Under the pieces are notes generated by a model. It searched no databases. It had not been told where the DNA came from and saw only the letters and a list, made by a program, of their open reading frames with translations. The position numbers and the translations under genes were made by a program. From Cladorhizidae sp. MBARI D1340-BT2 (taxonomy: Eukaryota; Porifera; Demospongiae; Poecilosclerida; Cladorhizidae): a DNA stretch of 64,000 bases. How positions within the stretch are numbered: the first letter of the stretch is position 1; the number at the start of each line of letters is the position of its first letter. The stretch spans positions 18,145,922 through 18,209,921 of the forward strand of contig JAQNBH010000010.1 in the NCBI GenBank assembly GCA_028752905.1. The letters are read 5' to 3'. This document shows positions 10,301 to 21,634 of the stretch, piece after piece.

Positions 10301-11168
10301 CGCCACAGCAGCAGACCCATCCCTACAGGACCTCAGCCACTACATAGAGGAAGGGCCCCCGACAGACAGACACATGCTACCAGCCGCCATCCGGACCTAC
10401 TTCCCCATATTCTACAGGCTGTCTGTCATCGATGGGGTTATCTGCCATGGAGACTGTGTCGTCATCCCTGCATCACTCAGACCAACCTGCCTTGCCGCCC
10501 TACATGCCGCCCATCAAGGCACCAGTGGGATGACGGCCCGAGCAACCTCCTCGTTATACTGGCCAGGCCTCACCGCCGACATAGCCGCTACCAGGAACAG
10601 CTGCACCATATGTAACGGCAATGCCCCCTCACAGCCAGCGATGCCCTCAGTCACACCAGAGGAGCCGGAGTACCCCTTCCAGCACATCTGCGCGGATTTC
10701 TTCCACCACGAGGGATCCGCATATGTCGTGCTGGTCGACAGGTACTCCGGCTGGCCGATCGTCGCACCCGCCCTCAACGGAGCCTCAGGCCTCGCCACAA
10801 CCCTCAGGGACACCTTTGCCACCTTTGGCATCCCGGACTCCCTTACAACGGACGGCGGACCCGAGTTCGCAGCACAATCCACCAGAGAGCTCCTCAAGAC
10901 ATGGGGCGTCCACCACAGGATATCAGCGGCATACAACCCGCATGCAAACAACAGGGCGGTGACGGCAGTTAAGACAGTAAAGAGACTCATCGCTGGCAAC
11001 ACCGGTCCCGGTGGCTCTCTACAATCACCATTCTTCAAGGCCCTTCTCCTATACAGGAACTGCCCCAGCCCGGATACGAAGATGTCCCCAGCCATGGCCC
11101 TTTTCGGCCGCCCCATCAGGGACCTCCTCCCCTTCATACCAGCACGCCTCAAGCAGCCCCAGGACTAG
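7305..11168 (+). CDS. Gag C-terminus and Pol of element 2 (open segment of the broken frame)
   Basis: 1287 codons in the same frame as 6816-7283, so this ATG is internal, not a native start. Two zinc knuckles lie at about 142-183, the second a CX2CX4HX4C. Protease DTG 261-263. Reverse transcriptase about 505-760 with CIDD 652-655 in place of the usual YXDD. RNase H D802, E854, D880 and D927. Integrase zinc ligands H1067, H1070, C1100, C1103; core D1131 and D1183. The expected Glu 36 residues on is Val1219 (codon 10959-10961), so strand transfer should be dead. It ends at TAG 11166-11168, where element 3 reads through. Confidence 0.92.
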   Translation: MKCAACDQVNNQGEQRVADQLCIGLADADIQVDLLKDPNQSMTVEETVRFVEVRAAGKRSAVTITTPTSTGALGEGTENEDAAALSGYRHQQRQPSPCTKATLPRTNRPHATQPHQPQRNMPNPSRGQTNTTWHPTNPKATCCFCGRQGHGERERTAIRRTHCPAFGSTCPSCGRSNHFAPMCWQRSSEQESAVSEQVHTMTEGTLPHQSWDSDTQRWTQRRSPPQPIIEVSVSTHREDYRAHGHTLKKERHHLATTAMADTGCQSCLAGPLLLRDLNLLETDLIPATLVMSSASGNNLPILGTALLRIKLHHSRRETRQMVYFSPLATKLYLSMSTCTDLGLIDTGFPLCMPTPPTGNGTGTRATPDQPSSHLNAVLQTRTPLLTRTRQPATRPAIGRPTMSPADLQTRPPGPHTQPVVSQNAHNPPRPCSCPTRAPPPDRPTSLPFPGTEENRHRLERHLLDLYSASAFNVCEHQPLPMMSGPPLSLSIDPTAIPKPCHNPIDIPIHWQDEVKAGLDRDVRLGVLEKVPLGTPVTWCHRMVICTKKDGSLRRTINFQPLNQHATRETHHCPSPFHQARAIPCRTKKTVFDAWNGYHSVALDKRDRHYTTFITPWGRYRYCTAPQGYIASGDAYTARYDALVANVTSKTKCIDDALLWSDDITGAFHQATEWLHICAVNGITLNPRKFHFAEDTVEFAGFNVTPSEVRPANKFIESITDFPTPTGITDIRAWFGLVNQVSYTFAMTATMLPFRALLKPSTPFTWTDELAEAFTASKLHICERIRVGVQIFDKDRPTCLATDWSKDGIGFWLFQKHCQCPPRALFCCQDGWRITLVGSRFTHPAESRYAPVEGEALAVADALDKARHFVLGCSDLVVAVDHKPLLKLFGDRCLEDIPNPRLRNIKEKTLRYRFRMVYIPGVRNHTSDALSRHPSGTRTPPRLHLTDDLADPNASCPGSPTSAIAIIQTDSDDSRDDNGLSTALCMAISTIPINWEQIQIATAADPSLQDLSHYIEEGPPTDRHMLPAAIRTYFPIFYRLSVIDGVICHGDCVVIPASLRPTCLAALHAAHQGTSGMTARATSSLYWPGLTADIAATRNSCTICNGNAPSQPAMPSVTPEEPEYPFQHICADFFHHEGSAYVVLVDRYSGWPIVAPALNGASGLATTLRDTFATFGIPDSLTTDGGPEFAAQSTRELLKTWGVHHRISAAYNPHANNRAVTAVKTVKRLIAGNTGPGGSLQSPFFKALLLYRNCPSPDTKMSPAMALFGRPIRDLLPFIPARLKQPQD

Positions 11169-11879
11169 ACACAGCACCTCATCCACCGCGAACAGGCACT
11201 CTCCCGCCGGCAGTCACTGGGCCGAGCACGATAGGATGAGCACTCCCGCGGCCTCTCCCCCCTTCGTTGTGGTGACAACGTCCTTATCCAGAACCAAACA
11301 GGACGCCATCCCACGAAGTGGGACAAAACAGGAGTGGTCGTGGAGGTGCTCCAATATCATCAATATCAGGTCCGCATGGACGACTCGGGAAGACTCACCA
11401 TGCGGAACAGGCGGTTCCTTCGCCGCCACACTATCCCCACCACAACCCCGGACCACCCACTCCAGCGACGCCTGCTGAACATCCAAACCCCTCTGCAGCC
11501 TTCAGAAAAACCCATCCCCCACACACCCCCAAACATCACTATCTTACCTCCTACCCCCCCACCTCTCATCCCACCTCAGATCCAACACCCGCCACCACTG
11601 GACGCACAGGCCCCAACGCTATCGCCTGCCGTGACTCGCAACCCTGGCCTAACACCGACTACCCCCAGGCCAGTCATCCTCACCACCCCGGCAAACCAGC
11701 GTACGTATGCCTCGGTCGCCGGCACACCAACGCCACCCCGTAGCCCCACCCGGACCGCCCAAAAAAGCTCGTCCATGATGCCTACCCTCGTCCTACCCCA
11801 GACCCCAAACCCTGCCCCCGGCCCCAGAAGGAGCAAAAGGGGCCCGAAACCTGTTCTACGATACGGACAGTCAACATAA
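11169..11879 (+). pseudogene. Integrase C-terminal tail of element 2, after TAG codons
   Basis: Same frame continuing after TAG 11166-11168, interrupted again by TAG at 11232-11234, then open from 11235 to the natural stop at 11877-11879. It contains the segment around TGRHPTKWDK and EVLQYHQYQVR, aligning with element 3, then a long proline-rich tail ending RRSKRGPKPVLRYG. Three TAG codons in all break the polyprotein; each could arise by one C-to-T or G-to-A transition. Confidence 0.88.
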
Positions 11880-11902
11880 CTATTCAGCCCTCCCGAAGTC
11901 GG

Positions 11903-11915
11903 ACTTGGGGGGAGA
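11903..11915 (+). other. Polypurine tract of element 2
   Basis: TTGGGGGGAGA directly before the 3' LTR at 11916. Element 3 has nearly the same sequence at its 3' LTR. Confidence 0.8.
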
Positions 11916-12110
11916 TAGACAATAACGACCTAGACTAGTCCTCCTATACGTGTATTAACATTGCTGTGTACGCACCTTACCCGGTTGACGTCCCCTTACC
12001 TCACGCATGCTCACGCACATACGTTCACTTGATGTATTCATTCCATGCCTGCCATACTGATATTCAATCCTCTCTGATCAGGTACTGGAACGGCGTACCG
12101 CGCTTGACTA
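11916..12110 (+). repeat. 3' LTR of element 2
   Basis: 195 bp, begins TAGACAATAA and ends CTTGACTA; matches the 5' LTR except for a 4-to-6-base patch near 11966. Confidence 0.93.
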
Positions 12111-12825
12111 AAAGTGAGGTCAGCTTTGATAGCTATAAAAAAAAAATGATTTAAAATTGTTAGAAATGGAAAAGAAAAAGGAATAGTTGGAGCTTCACAG
12201 TCATTTAAGATCTGTGACAAAGCCAAACTTATGATGTTATGTATATCACAAGTTCAAGTATTGAATGTACTCTCTGCTTCGACTAATACCAAGCTGATGT
12301 GTCATCTGATGGAGTTCTATATAGTGAAAATTGGGTACAGCATCATCATGTTTGCAGGGGATGCCTGAAGATTGTGTCTCTAAAAACAACGAGGGCTGGT
12401 TTTGATCAGTGATAGTATCCTTAGTGTGAATGGTTACTATAGGGTTGATATTTCGTGGACTTTTTGCTCATTTTTGTTTCCAATGCAAATAGAAATATGT
12501 CTGGTCTAGAAGGGGTAAGGATTGTCACGTTTTGACCGTCACTGCGAAGTGAACTTCCAGGTACAAGTTAGTAGTCCTAACGAAAGCTGATCTACGGTCC
12601 AGGAGAAATTGGTTGACTCTCAATTGATACTAGGACCTTGCGAATGACATAAGAACTTGGGGAAAAGAAGATGAAAAAAATAGAGTGCACAAAACATTAG
12701 TAGCCGCTGTTGAATTGGAACAAGCCGGAAATCTGTCTCTTCTAGAAGAGTTTTAACGCAGCGGTGAGAAAACATAGCTTGAAGAGAAAATGCATTTTAT
12801 AAGTGATGAAATGTGGTGTCTGGAT

Positions 12826-12945
12826 GCCTACGACCATACCACGTTGAGAACACCGGTTCTCGTCCGATCACCGAAGTTAAGCAGCGTTGGGCCTGCCCAG
12901 TACTTGGATGGGTGACCGCCTGGGAACAGCAGGTGTTGTAGGCTT
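12826..12945 (+). rRNA. 5S rRNA gene copy 3 (consensus)
   Basis: Identical to consensus; type A upstream spacer; first gene downstream of element 2. Confidence 0.97.
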
Positions 12946-14102
12946 TTTGCTGGCCTCTCTCTTTTTTTTCTTCTTCTTTTTCACCTCTTACTTTGTGCAA
13001 TAGTAATTCTACTCGGCAAGCGTAGAACCATGAATTCAGTCAGACATTTGGCATTTGCACTTGGCTGAACAATTTGATCAGGGAAAAACAACAGCATGTG
13101 CCAAGATTTTGTTTGCCATTGAACTTGGAGGAAAAAATTGGATATATCGTATTAAAAAAATCGACCCATGCTGCTTCGACTACCCTCTGCCACCACTTGG
13201 TGATAATATATAGAACTTGGAGGAAAACATGAAGGGAAAAATGAGCACCACTGTGGATTGGAACAAGCCTATCGATGTTTAGTTCTTTTACGCGTGGAGG
13301 GAATAAAGTTGGGCTGAAATGAAATAGTGCAGCTTGTACTTTCGAACATGCCTTCTCTTGTGTGTTCTTAATTGAACGAGTTTTTATTCGTGGTAAAAGA
13401 TTGGTTAACAAATGCCTCCACTGGAGTTGATTTCAGCCTTTTGTCATACTCCACTTCTAGTCCACTTTGAAGGACAGGATATCTGAAAGTGAGGTCAGCT
13501 TTGATAGCTATAAAAAAAAAATGATTTAAAATTGTTAGAAATGGAAAAGAAAAAGGAGAGTTGGAGCTTCACAGAGTCTTTTAAGATCTGTGACAAAGCC
13601 AAACTTATGATGTATGTATATCACAAGTTCAAGTATTGAATGTACTCTCTGCTTCGACTAATACCAAGCTGATGTGTCATCTGATGGAGTTCTATATAGT
13701 GAAAATTGGGTACAGCATCATCATGTTTGCAGGGGATGCCTGAAGATTGTGTCTCTAAAAACAACGAGGGCTGGTTTTGATCAGTGATAGTATCCTTAGT
13801 GTGAATGGTTACTATAGGGTTGATATTTCGTGGACTTTTTGCTCATTTTTGTTTCCAATCTGGTCTAGAAGGGGTAAGGATCGTCACGTTTTGACCGTCA
13901 CTGCGAAGTGAACTTCCAGGTAGAAGTTAGCAGTCCTAACGAAAGCTGATCTACGGTCCAGGAGAAATTGGCTGACCCTCAATTGATACTAGGACCTTGC
14001 GAATGACATAAGAACTTGGGGGAAAGAAGATGGGAAAAAAGAGTGCACAAAACATTAGTAACCGCTGTTGAATTGGAACAAGCCGGAAATCTGTCTCTTC
14101 TA

Positions 14103-14188
14103 TATTATGAAACAGATGTTAAGACTTGTCACATTATGAAACAGATGTTAAGAATAGTGTCATATTATGAAACAGATGTCATATTGAA
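14103..14188 (+). repeat. Triple ATTATGAAACAGATGT repeat of type B spacer (representative)
   Basis: Three copies of ATTATGAAACAGATGT spaced by short linkers, ending in CATATTGAAGAG about 80 bases before the 5S gene. The block is present only in type B spacers. The copies before 27300, 30104 and 32908 lack about 10 bases (AATAGTGTCA) between the second and third repeat. No function recognised. Confidence 0.85.
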
Positions 14189-14266
14189 GAGTTTTAACGC
14201 AGCGGTAAGAAAACATAGCTTGAAGAGAAAATGCATTTTATAAGTGATGAAATGTGCTGTCTGGAT

Positions 14267-14386
14267 GCCTACGACCATACCACGTTGAGAACACCGGTTC
14301 TCGTCCGATCACCGAAGTTAAGCAGCGTTGGGCCTGCCCAGTACTTGGATGGGTGACCGCCTGGGAACAGCAGGTGTTGTAGGCTT
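14267..14386 (+). rRNA. 5S rRNA gene copy 4 (consensus, type B spacer)
   Basis: Identical to consensus; first type B upstream region in the window, with GTGCTG instead of GTGGTG just before the gene. Confidence 0.97.
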
Positions 14387-15707
14387 TTTGCTGGCCTCTC
14401 TCTTTTTTTTCTTCTTCTTTTTCACCTCTTACTTTGTGCAATAGTAATTCTACTCGGCAAGCGTAGAACCATGAATTCAGTCAGACATTTGGCATTTGCA
14501 CTTGGCTGAACAGTTTGATCAGGGAAAAACAACAGCATGTGCCAAGATTTTGTTTGCCATTGAACTTGGAGGAAAAAATTGGATATATCGTATTTAAAAA
14601 ATCGACCCATGCTGCTTCGACTACCCTCTGCCACCACTTGGTGATAATATATAGAACTTGGAGGAAAACATGAAGGGAAAAATGAGCACCACTGTGGATT
14701 GGAACAAGCCTATCGATGTTTAGTTCTTTTACGCGTGGAGGGAATAAAGTTGGGCTGAAATGAAATAGTGCAGCTTGTACTTTCGAACATGCCTTCTCTT
14801 GTGTGTTCTTAATTGAACGAGTTTTTATTCGTGGTAAAAGATTGGTTAACAAATGCCTCAACTGGAGTTGATTTCAGCCTTGTGTCATACTCCACTTCTA
14901 GTCCACTTTGAAGGACAGGATATCTGAAAGTGAGGTCAGCTTTGATAGCTATAAAAAAAAAATGATTTAAAATTGTTAGAAATGGAAAAGAAAAAGGAAG
15001 AGTTGGAGCTTCACAGTCATTTAAGATCTGTGACAAAGCCAAACTTATGATGTTATGTATATCACAAGTTCAAGTATTGAATGTACTCTCTGCTTCGACT
15101 AATACCAAGCTGATGTGTCATCTGATGGAGTTCTATATAGTGCAAATTGGGTACAGCATCATCATGTTTGCAGGGGATGCCTGAAGATTGTGTCTCTAAA
15201 AACAACGAGGGCTGGTTTTGATCAGTGATAGTATCCTTAGTGTGAATGGTTACTATAGGGTTGATATTTCGTGGACTTTTTGCTCATTTTTGTTTCCAAT
15301 CTGGTCTAGAAGGGGTAAGGATCGTCACGTTTTGACCGTCACTGCGAAGTGAACTTCCAGGTAGAAGTTAGCAGTCCTAACGAAAGCTGATCTACGGTCC
15401 AGGAGAAATTGGCTGACCCTCAATTGATACTAGGACCTTGCGAATGACATAAGAACTTGGGGGAAAGAAGATGAAAAAATAGAGTGCACAAAACATTAGT
15501 AACCGCTGTTGAATTGGAACAAGCCGGAAATCTGTCTCTTCTTTATTATGAAACAGATGTTAAGACTTGTCACATTATGAAACAGATGTTAAGAATAGTG
15601 TCATATTATGAAACAGATGTCATATTGAAGAGTTTTAACGCAGCGGTAAGAAAACATAGCTTGAAGAGAAAATGCATTTTATAAGTGATGAAATGTGCTG
15701 TCTGGAT

Positions 15708-15827
15708 GCCTACGACCATACCACGTTGAGAACACCGGTTCTCGTACGATCACCGAAGTTAAGCAGCGTTGGGCCTGCCCAGTACTTGGATGGGTGACCG
15801 CCTGGGAACAGCAGGTGTTGTAGGCTT
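15708..15827 (+). rRNA. 5S rRNA gene copy 5 (C39A)
   Basis: One substitution, C to A at 5S position 39 (base 15746). Type B spacer, directly after another B unit. Confidence 0.96.
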
Positions 15828-17080
15828 TTTGCTGGCCTCTCTCTTTTTTTTCTTCTTCTTTTTCACCTCTTACTTTGTGCAATAGTAATTCTACTCGGCA
15901 AGCGTAGAACCATGAATTCAGTCAGACATTTGGCATTTGCACTTGGCTGAACAGTTTGATCAGGGAAAAACAACAGCATGTGCCAAGATTTTGTTTGCCA
16001 TTGAACTTGGAGGAAAAAATTGGATATATCGTATTTAAAAAATCGACCCATGCTGCTCGACTACCCTCTGCCACCACTTGGTGATAATATATAGAACTTG
16101 GAGGAAAACATGAAGGGAAAAATGAGCACCACTGTGGATTGGAACAAGCCTATCGATGTTTAGTTCTTTTACGCATGGAGGGAATAAAGTTGGGCTGAAA
16201 TGAAATAGTGCAGCTTGTACTTTCGAACATGCCTTCTCTTGTGTGTTCTTAATTGAACGAGTTTTTATTCGTGGTAAAAGATTGGTTAACAAATGCCTCA
16301 ACTGGAGTTGATTTCAGCCTTGTGTCATACTCCACTTCTAGTCCACTTTGAAGGACAGGATATCTGAAAGTGAGGTCAGCTTTGATAGCTATAAAAAAAA
16401 AAGATTTAAAATTGTTAGAAATGGAAAAGAAAAAGGAAGAGTTGGAGCTTCACAGTCTTTTAAGATCTGTGACAAAGCCAAACTTATGATGTTATGTATA
16501 TCACAAGTTCAAGTATTGAATGTACTCTCTGCTTCGACTAATACCAAGCTGATGTGTCATCTGATGGAGTTCTATATAGTGAAAATTGGGTACAGCATCA
16601 TCATGTTTGCAGGGGATGCCTGAAGATTGTGTCTCTAAAAACAACGAGGGCTGGTTTTGATCAGTGATAGTATCCTTAGTGTGAATGGTTACTATAGGGT
16701 TGATATTTCGTGGACTTTTTGCTCATTTTTGTTTCCAATGCAAATAGAAATATGTCTGGTCTAGAAGGGGTAAGGATCGTCACGTTTTGACCGTCACTGC
16801 GAAGTGAACTTCCAGGTACAAGTTAGTAGTCCTAACGAAAGCTGATCTACGGTCCAGGAGAAATTGGCTGACTCTCAATTGATACTAGGACCTTGCGAAT
16901 GACATAAGAACTTGGGGAAAAGAAGATGAAAAAAATAGAGTGCACAAAACATTAGTAGCCGCTGTTGAATTGGAACAAGCCGGAAATCTGTCTCTTCTAG
17001 AAGAGTTTTAACGCAGCGGTGAGAAAACATAGCTTGAAGAGAAAATGCATTTTATAAGTGATGAAATGTGGTGTCTGGAT

Positions 17081-17200
17081 GCCTACGACCATACCACGTT
17101 GAGAACACCGGTTCTCATCCGATCACCGAAGTTAAGCAGCGTTGGGCCTGCCCAGTACTTGGATGGGTGACCGCCTGGGAACAGCAGGTGTTGTAGGCTT
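17081..17200 (+). rRNA. 5S rRNA gene copy 6 (G37A)
   Basis: G to A at 5S position 37 (base 17117), a CpG in the consensus. The change is shared with copies 7 and 8 although spacer types differ (A, B, A). Confidence 0.96.
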
Positions 17201-18525
17201 TTTGCTGGCCTCTCTCTTTTTTTTCTTCTTCTTTTTCACCTCTTACTTTGTGCAATAGTAATTCTACTCGGCAAGCGTAGAACCATGAATTCAGTCAGAC
17301 ATTTGGCATTTGCACTTGGCTGAACAATTTGAGGGAAAAACAACAGCATGTGCCAAGATTTTGTTTGCCATTGAACTTGGAGGAAAAAATTGGATATATC
17401 GTATTAAAAAAATCGACCCATGCTGCTTCGACTACCCTCTGCCACCACTTGGTGATAATATATAGAACTTGGAGGAAAACATGAAGGGAAAAATGAGCAC
17501 CACTGTGGATTGGAACAAGCCTATCGATGTTTAGTTCTTTTACGCGTGGAGGGAATAAAGTTGGGCTGAAATGAAATAGTGCAGCTTGTACTTTCGAACA
17601 TGCCTTCTCTTGTGTGTTCTTAATTGAACGAGTTTTTATTCGTGGTAAAAGATTGGTTAACAAATGCCTCCCCTCCACTGGAGTTGATTTCAGCCTTGTG
17701 TCATACTCCACTTCTAGTCCACTTTGAAGGACAGGATATCTGAAAGTGAGGTCAGCTTTGATAGCTATAAAAAAAAAATGATTTAAAATTGTTAGAAATG
17801 GAAAAGAAAAAGGAAGAGTTGGAGCTTCACAGAGTCTTTTAAGATCTGTGACAAAGCCAAACTTATGATGTTATGTATATCACAAGTTCAAGTATTGAAT
17901 GTACTCTCTGCTTCGACTAATACCAAGCTGATGTGTCATCTGATGGAGTTCTATATAGTGAAAATTGGGTACAGCATCATCATGTTTGCAGGGGATGCCT
18001 GAAGATTGTGTCTCTAAAAACAACGAGGGCTGGTTTTGATCAGTGATAGTATCCTTAGTGTGAATGGTTACTATAGGGTTGATATTTCGTGGACTTTTTG
18101 CTCATTTTTGTTTCCAATCTGGTCTAGAAGGGGTAAGGATCGTCACGTTTTGACCGTCACTGCGAAGTGAACTTCCAGGTAGAAGTTAGCAGTCCTAACG
18201 AAAGCTGATCTACGGTCCAGGAGAAATTGGCTGACCCTCAATTGATACTAGGACCTTGCGAATGACATAAGAACTTGGGGGAAAGAAGATGGAAAAAAAG
18301 AGTGCACAAAACATTAGTAACCGCTGTTGAATTGGAACAAGCCGGAAATCTGTCTCTTCTATATTATGAAACAGATGTTAAGACTTGTCACATTATGAAA
18401 CAGATGTTAAGAATAGTGTCATATTATGAAACAGATGTCATATTGAAGAGTTTTAACGCAGCGGTAAGAAAACATAGCTTGAAGAGAAAATGCATTTTAT
18501 AAGTGATGAAATGTGCTGTCTGGAT

Positions 18526-18645
18526 GCCTACGACCATACCACGTTGAGAACACCGGTTCTCATCCGATCACCGAAGTTAAGCAGCGTTGGGCCTGCCCAG
18601 TACTTGGATGGGTGACCGCCTGGGAACAGCAGGTGTTGTAGGCTT
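18526..18645 (+). rRNA. 5S rRNA gene copy 7 (G37A)
   Basis: Same G37A change (base 18562), here with a type B spacer, so the gene variant and spacer type are not fully linked. Confidence 0.96.
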
Positions 18646-19900
18646 TTTGCTGGCCTCTCTCTTTTTTTTCTTCTTCTTTTTCACCTCTTACTTTGTGCAA
18701 TAGTAATTCTACTCGGCAAGCGTAGAACCATGAATTCAGTCAGACATTTGGCATTTGCACTTGGCTGAACAATTTGATCAGGGAAAAACAACAGCATGTG
18801 CCAAGATTTTGTTTGCCATTGAACTTGGAGGAAAAAATTGGATATATCGTATTTAAAAAATCGACCCATGCTGCTTCGACTACCCTCTGCCACCACTTGG
18901 TGATAATATATAGAACTTGGAGGAAAACATGAAGGGAAAAATGAGCACCACTGTGGATTGGAACAAGCCTATCGATGTTTAGTTCTTTTATGCATGGAGG
19001 GAATAAAGTTGGGCTGAAATGAAATAGTGCAGCTTGTACTTTCGAACATGCCTTCTCTTGTGTGTTCTTAATTGAACGAGTTTTTATTCGTGGTAAAAGA
19101 TTGGTTAACAAATGCCTCCACTGGAGTTGATTTCAGCCTTGTGTCATACTCTACTTCTAGTCCACTTTGAAGGACAGGATATCTGAAAGTGAGGTCAGCT
19201 TTGATAGCTATAAAAAAAAAATGATTTAAAATTGTTAGAAATGGAAAAGAAAAAGGAAGAGTTGGAGCTTCACAGTCTTTTAAGATCTGTGACAAAGCCA
19301 AACTTATGATGTTATGTATATCACAAGTTCAAGTATTGAATGTACTCTCTGCTTCGACTAATACCAAGCTGATGTGTCATCTGATGGAGTTCTATATAGT
19401 GAAAATTGGGTACAGCATCATCATGTTTGCAGGGGATGCCTGAAGATTGTGTCTCTAAAAACAACGAGGGCTGGTTTTGATCAGTGATAGTATCCTTAGT
19501 GTGAATGGTTACTATAGGGTTGATATTTCGTGGACTTTTTGCTCATTTTTGTTTCCAATGCAAATAGAAATATGTCTGGTCTAGAAGGGGTAAGGATCGT
19601 CACGTTTTGACCGTCACTGCGAAGTGAACTTCCAGGTACAAGTTAGTAGTCCTAACGAAAGCTGATCTACGGTCCAGGAGAAATTGGCTGACTCTCAATT
19701 GATACTAGGACCTTGCGAATGACATAAGAACTTGGGGAAAAGAAGATGAAAAAAATAGAGTGCACAAAACATTAGTAGCCGCTGTTGAATTGGAACAAGC
19801 CGGAAATCTGTCTCTTCTAGAAGAGTTTTAACGCAGCGGTGAGAAAACATAGCTTGAAGAGAAAATGCATTTTATAAGTGATGAAATGTGGTGTCTGGAT

Positions 19901-20020
19901 GCCTACGACCATACCACGTTGAGAACACCGGTTCTCATCCGATCACCGAAGTTAAGCAGCGTTGGGCCTGCCCAGTACTTGGATGGGTGACCGCCTGGGA
20001 ACAGCAGGTGTTGTAGGCTT
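19901..20020 (+). rRNA. 5S rRNA gene copy 8 (G37A)
   Basis: G37A (base 19937), type A spacer. Followed by a unit carrying the 79-bp minisatellite. Confidence 0.96.
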
Positions 20021-20268
20021 TTTGCTGGCCTCTCTCTTTTTTTCCTTCTTCTTTTTCACCTCTTACTTTGTGCAATAGTAATTCTACTCGGCAAGCGTAG
20101 AACCATGAATTCAGTCAGACATTTGGCATTTGCACTTGGCTGAACAGTTTGATCAGGGAAAAAACAACAGCATGTGCCAAGATTTTGTTTGCCATTGAAC
20201 TTGGAGGGAAAAATTGGATATATCGTATTTAAAAAATCGACCCATGCTGCTTCGACTACCTTCTGCGG

Positions 20269-20525
20269 GAGCTAATAAAAGGAAAGTAATCAAAACTAAT
20301 CAATCCTTAAAAAGGCCGTTATACCCTTAAACTGATAAACTCAGACTGAGCTAATAAAAGGAAAGTAATCAAAACTAATCAATCCTTAAAAAGGCCGTTA
20401 TACCCTTAAACTGATAAACTCAGACTGAGCTAATAAAAGGAAAGTAATCAAAACTAATCAATCCTTAAAAAGGCCGGTATACCCTTAAACTAATAAACTC
20501 AGACTGAGCTAATAAAAGGAAAGTA
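20269..20525 (+). repeat. 79-bp minisatellite, 3.25 copies (first of three sites)
   Basis: Units begin GAGCTAATAAAAGG at 20269, 20348, 20427 and a 20-base partial at 20506. AT-rich. It sits between TTCTGC and TAGAACTTGG, where other units have the short palindrome CACCACTTGGTG plus flank. No coding potential; the same array occurs in two other spacers. Confidence 0.93.
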
Positions 20526-21514
20526 TAGAACTTGGAGGAAAACATGAAGGGAAAAATGAGCACCACTGTGGATTGGAACAAGCCTATCGATGTTTAGTTC
20601 TTTTAAGCATGGAGGGAATAAAGTTGGGCTGAAATGAAATAGTGCAGCTTGTACTTTCGAACATGCCTTCTCTTGTGTGTTCTTAATTGAACGAGTTTTT
20701 ATTCGTGGTAAAAGATTGGTTAACAAATGCCTCCACTGGAGTTGATTTCAGCCTTGTGTCATACTCCACTTCTAGTCCACTTTGAAGGACAGGATATCTG
20801 AAAGTGAGGTCAGCTTTGATAGCTATAAAAAAAAATGATTTAAAATTGTTAGAAATGGAAAAGAAAAAGGAAGAGTTGGAGCTTCACAGTCTTTTAAGAT
20901 CTGTGACAAAGCCAAACTTATGATGTTATGTATATCACAAGTTCAAGTATTGAATGTACTCTCTGCTTCGACTAATACCAAGCTGATGTGTCATCTGATG
21001 GAGTTCTATATAGTGAAAATTGGGTACAGCATCATCATGTTTGCAGGGGATGCCTGAAGATTGTGTCTCTAAAAACAACGAGGGCTGGTTTTGATCAGTG
21101 ATAGTATCCTTAGTGTGAATGGTTACTATAGGGTTGATATTTCGTGGACTTTTTGCTCATTTTTGTTTCCAATGCAAATAGAAATATGTCTGGTCTAGAA
21201 GGGGTAAGGATCGTCACGTTTTGACCGTCACTGCGAAGTGAACTTCCAGGTACAAGTTAGTAGTCCTAACGAAAGCTGATCTACGGTCCAGGAGAAATTG
21301 GCTGACTCTCAATTGATACTAGGACCTTGCGAATGACATAAGAACTTGGGGAAAAGAAGATGAAAAAAATAGAGTGCACAAAACATTAGTAGCCGCTGTT
21401 GAATTGGAACAACCCGGAAATCTGTCTCTTCTAGAAGAGTTTTAACGCAGCGGTGAGAAAACATAGCTTGAAGAGAAAATGCATTTTATAAGTGATGAAA
21501 TGTGGTGTCTGGAT

Positions 21515-21634
21515 GCCTACGACCATACCACGTTGAGAACACCGGTTCTCGTCCGATCACCGAAGTTAAGCAGCGTTGGGCCTGCCCAGTACTTGGATGG
21601 GTGACCGCCTGGGAACAGCAGATGTTGTAGGCTT
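21515..21634 (+). rRNA. 5S rRNA gene copy 9 (G108A)
   Basis: G to A at 5S position 108 (base 21622), near the 3' helix region. Type A spacer. Confidence 0.95.

Larger units (their letters stand above)
6486..12110 (+). mobile_element. LTR retrotransposon 2, Gypsy-like, self-primed type, with stop codons
   Basis: 5625 bp, flanked by the 5-bp duplication AAAGT (6481-6485, 12111-12115). LTRs of 193 and 195 bp have unusual TAG...CTA ends and differ only in one short patch (GGTC versus GTGTAC). One long gag-pol frame (6816-11879) is interrupted by three TAG codons, and the integrase catalytic Glu is lost. Sister to element 3 (about the same length, alignable over the whole polyprotein and U3). The copy is recent by LTR similarity but cannot be autonomous. 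Confidence 0.93.

Noticed and set aside
5941..12825. Possible linked snRNA, tRNA or spliced-leader gene in the 5S spacer, as in some animals
   Set aside because: A Sm-like CATTTTTG stretch and a GGTAAGG donor-like site exist, but no U1, U2, U5, U6, tRNA or SL consensus could be matched.
14016..14243. 66-75-codon plus-strand ORF upstream of type B 5S genes
   Set aside because: Mostly made of the triple ATTATGAAACAGATGT repeat and promoter sequence; absent from type A units. No homology recognised.
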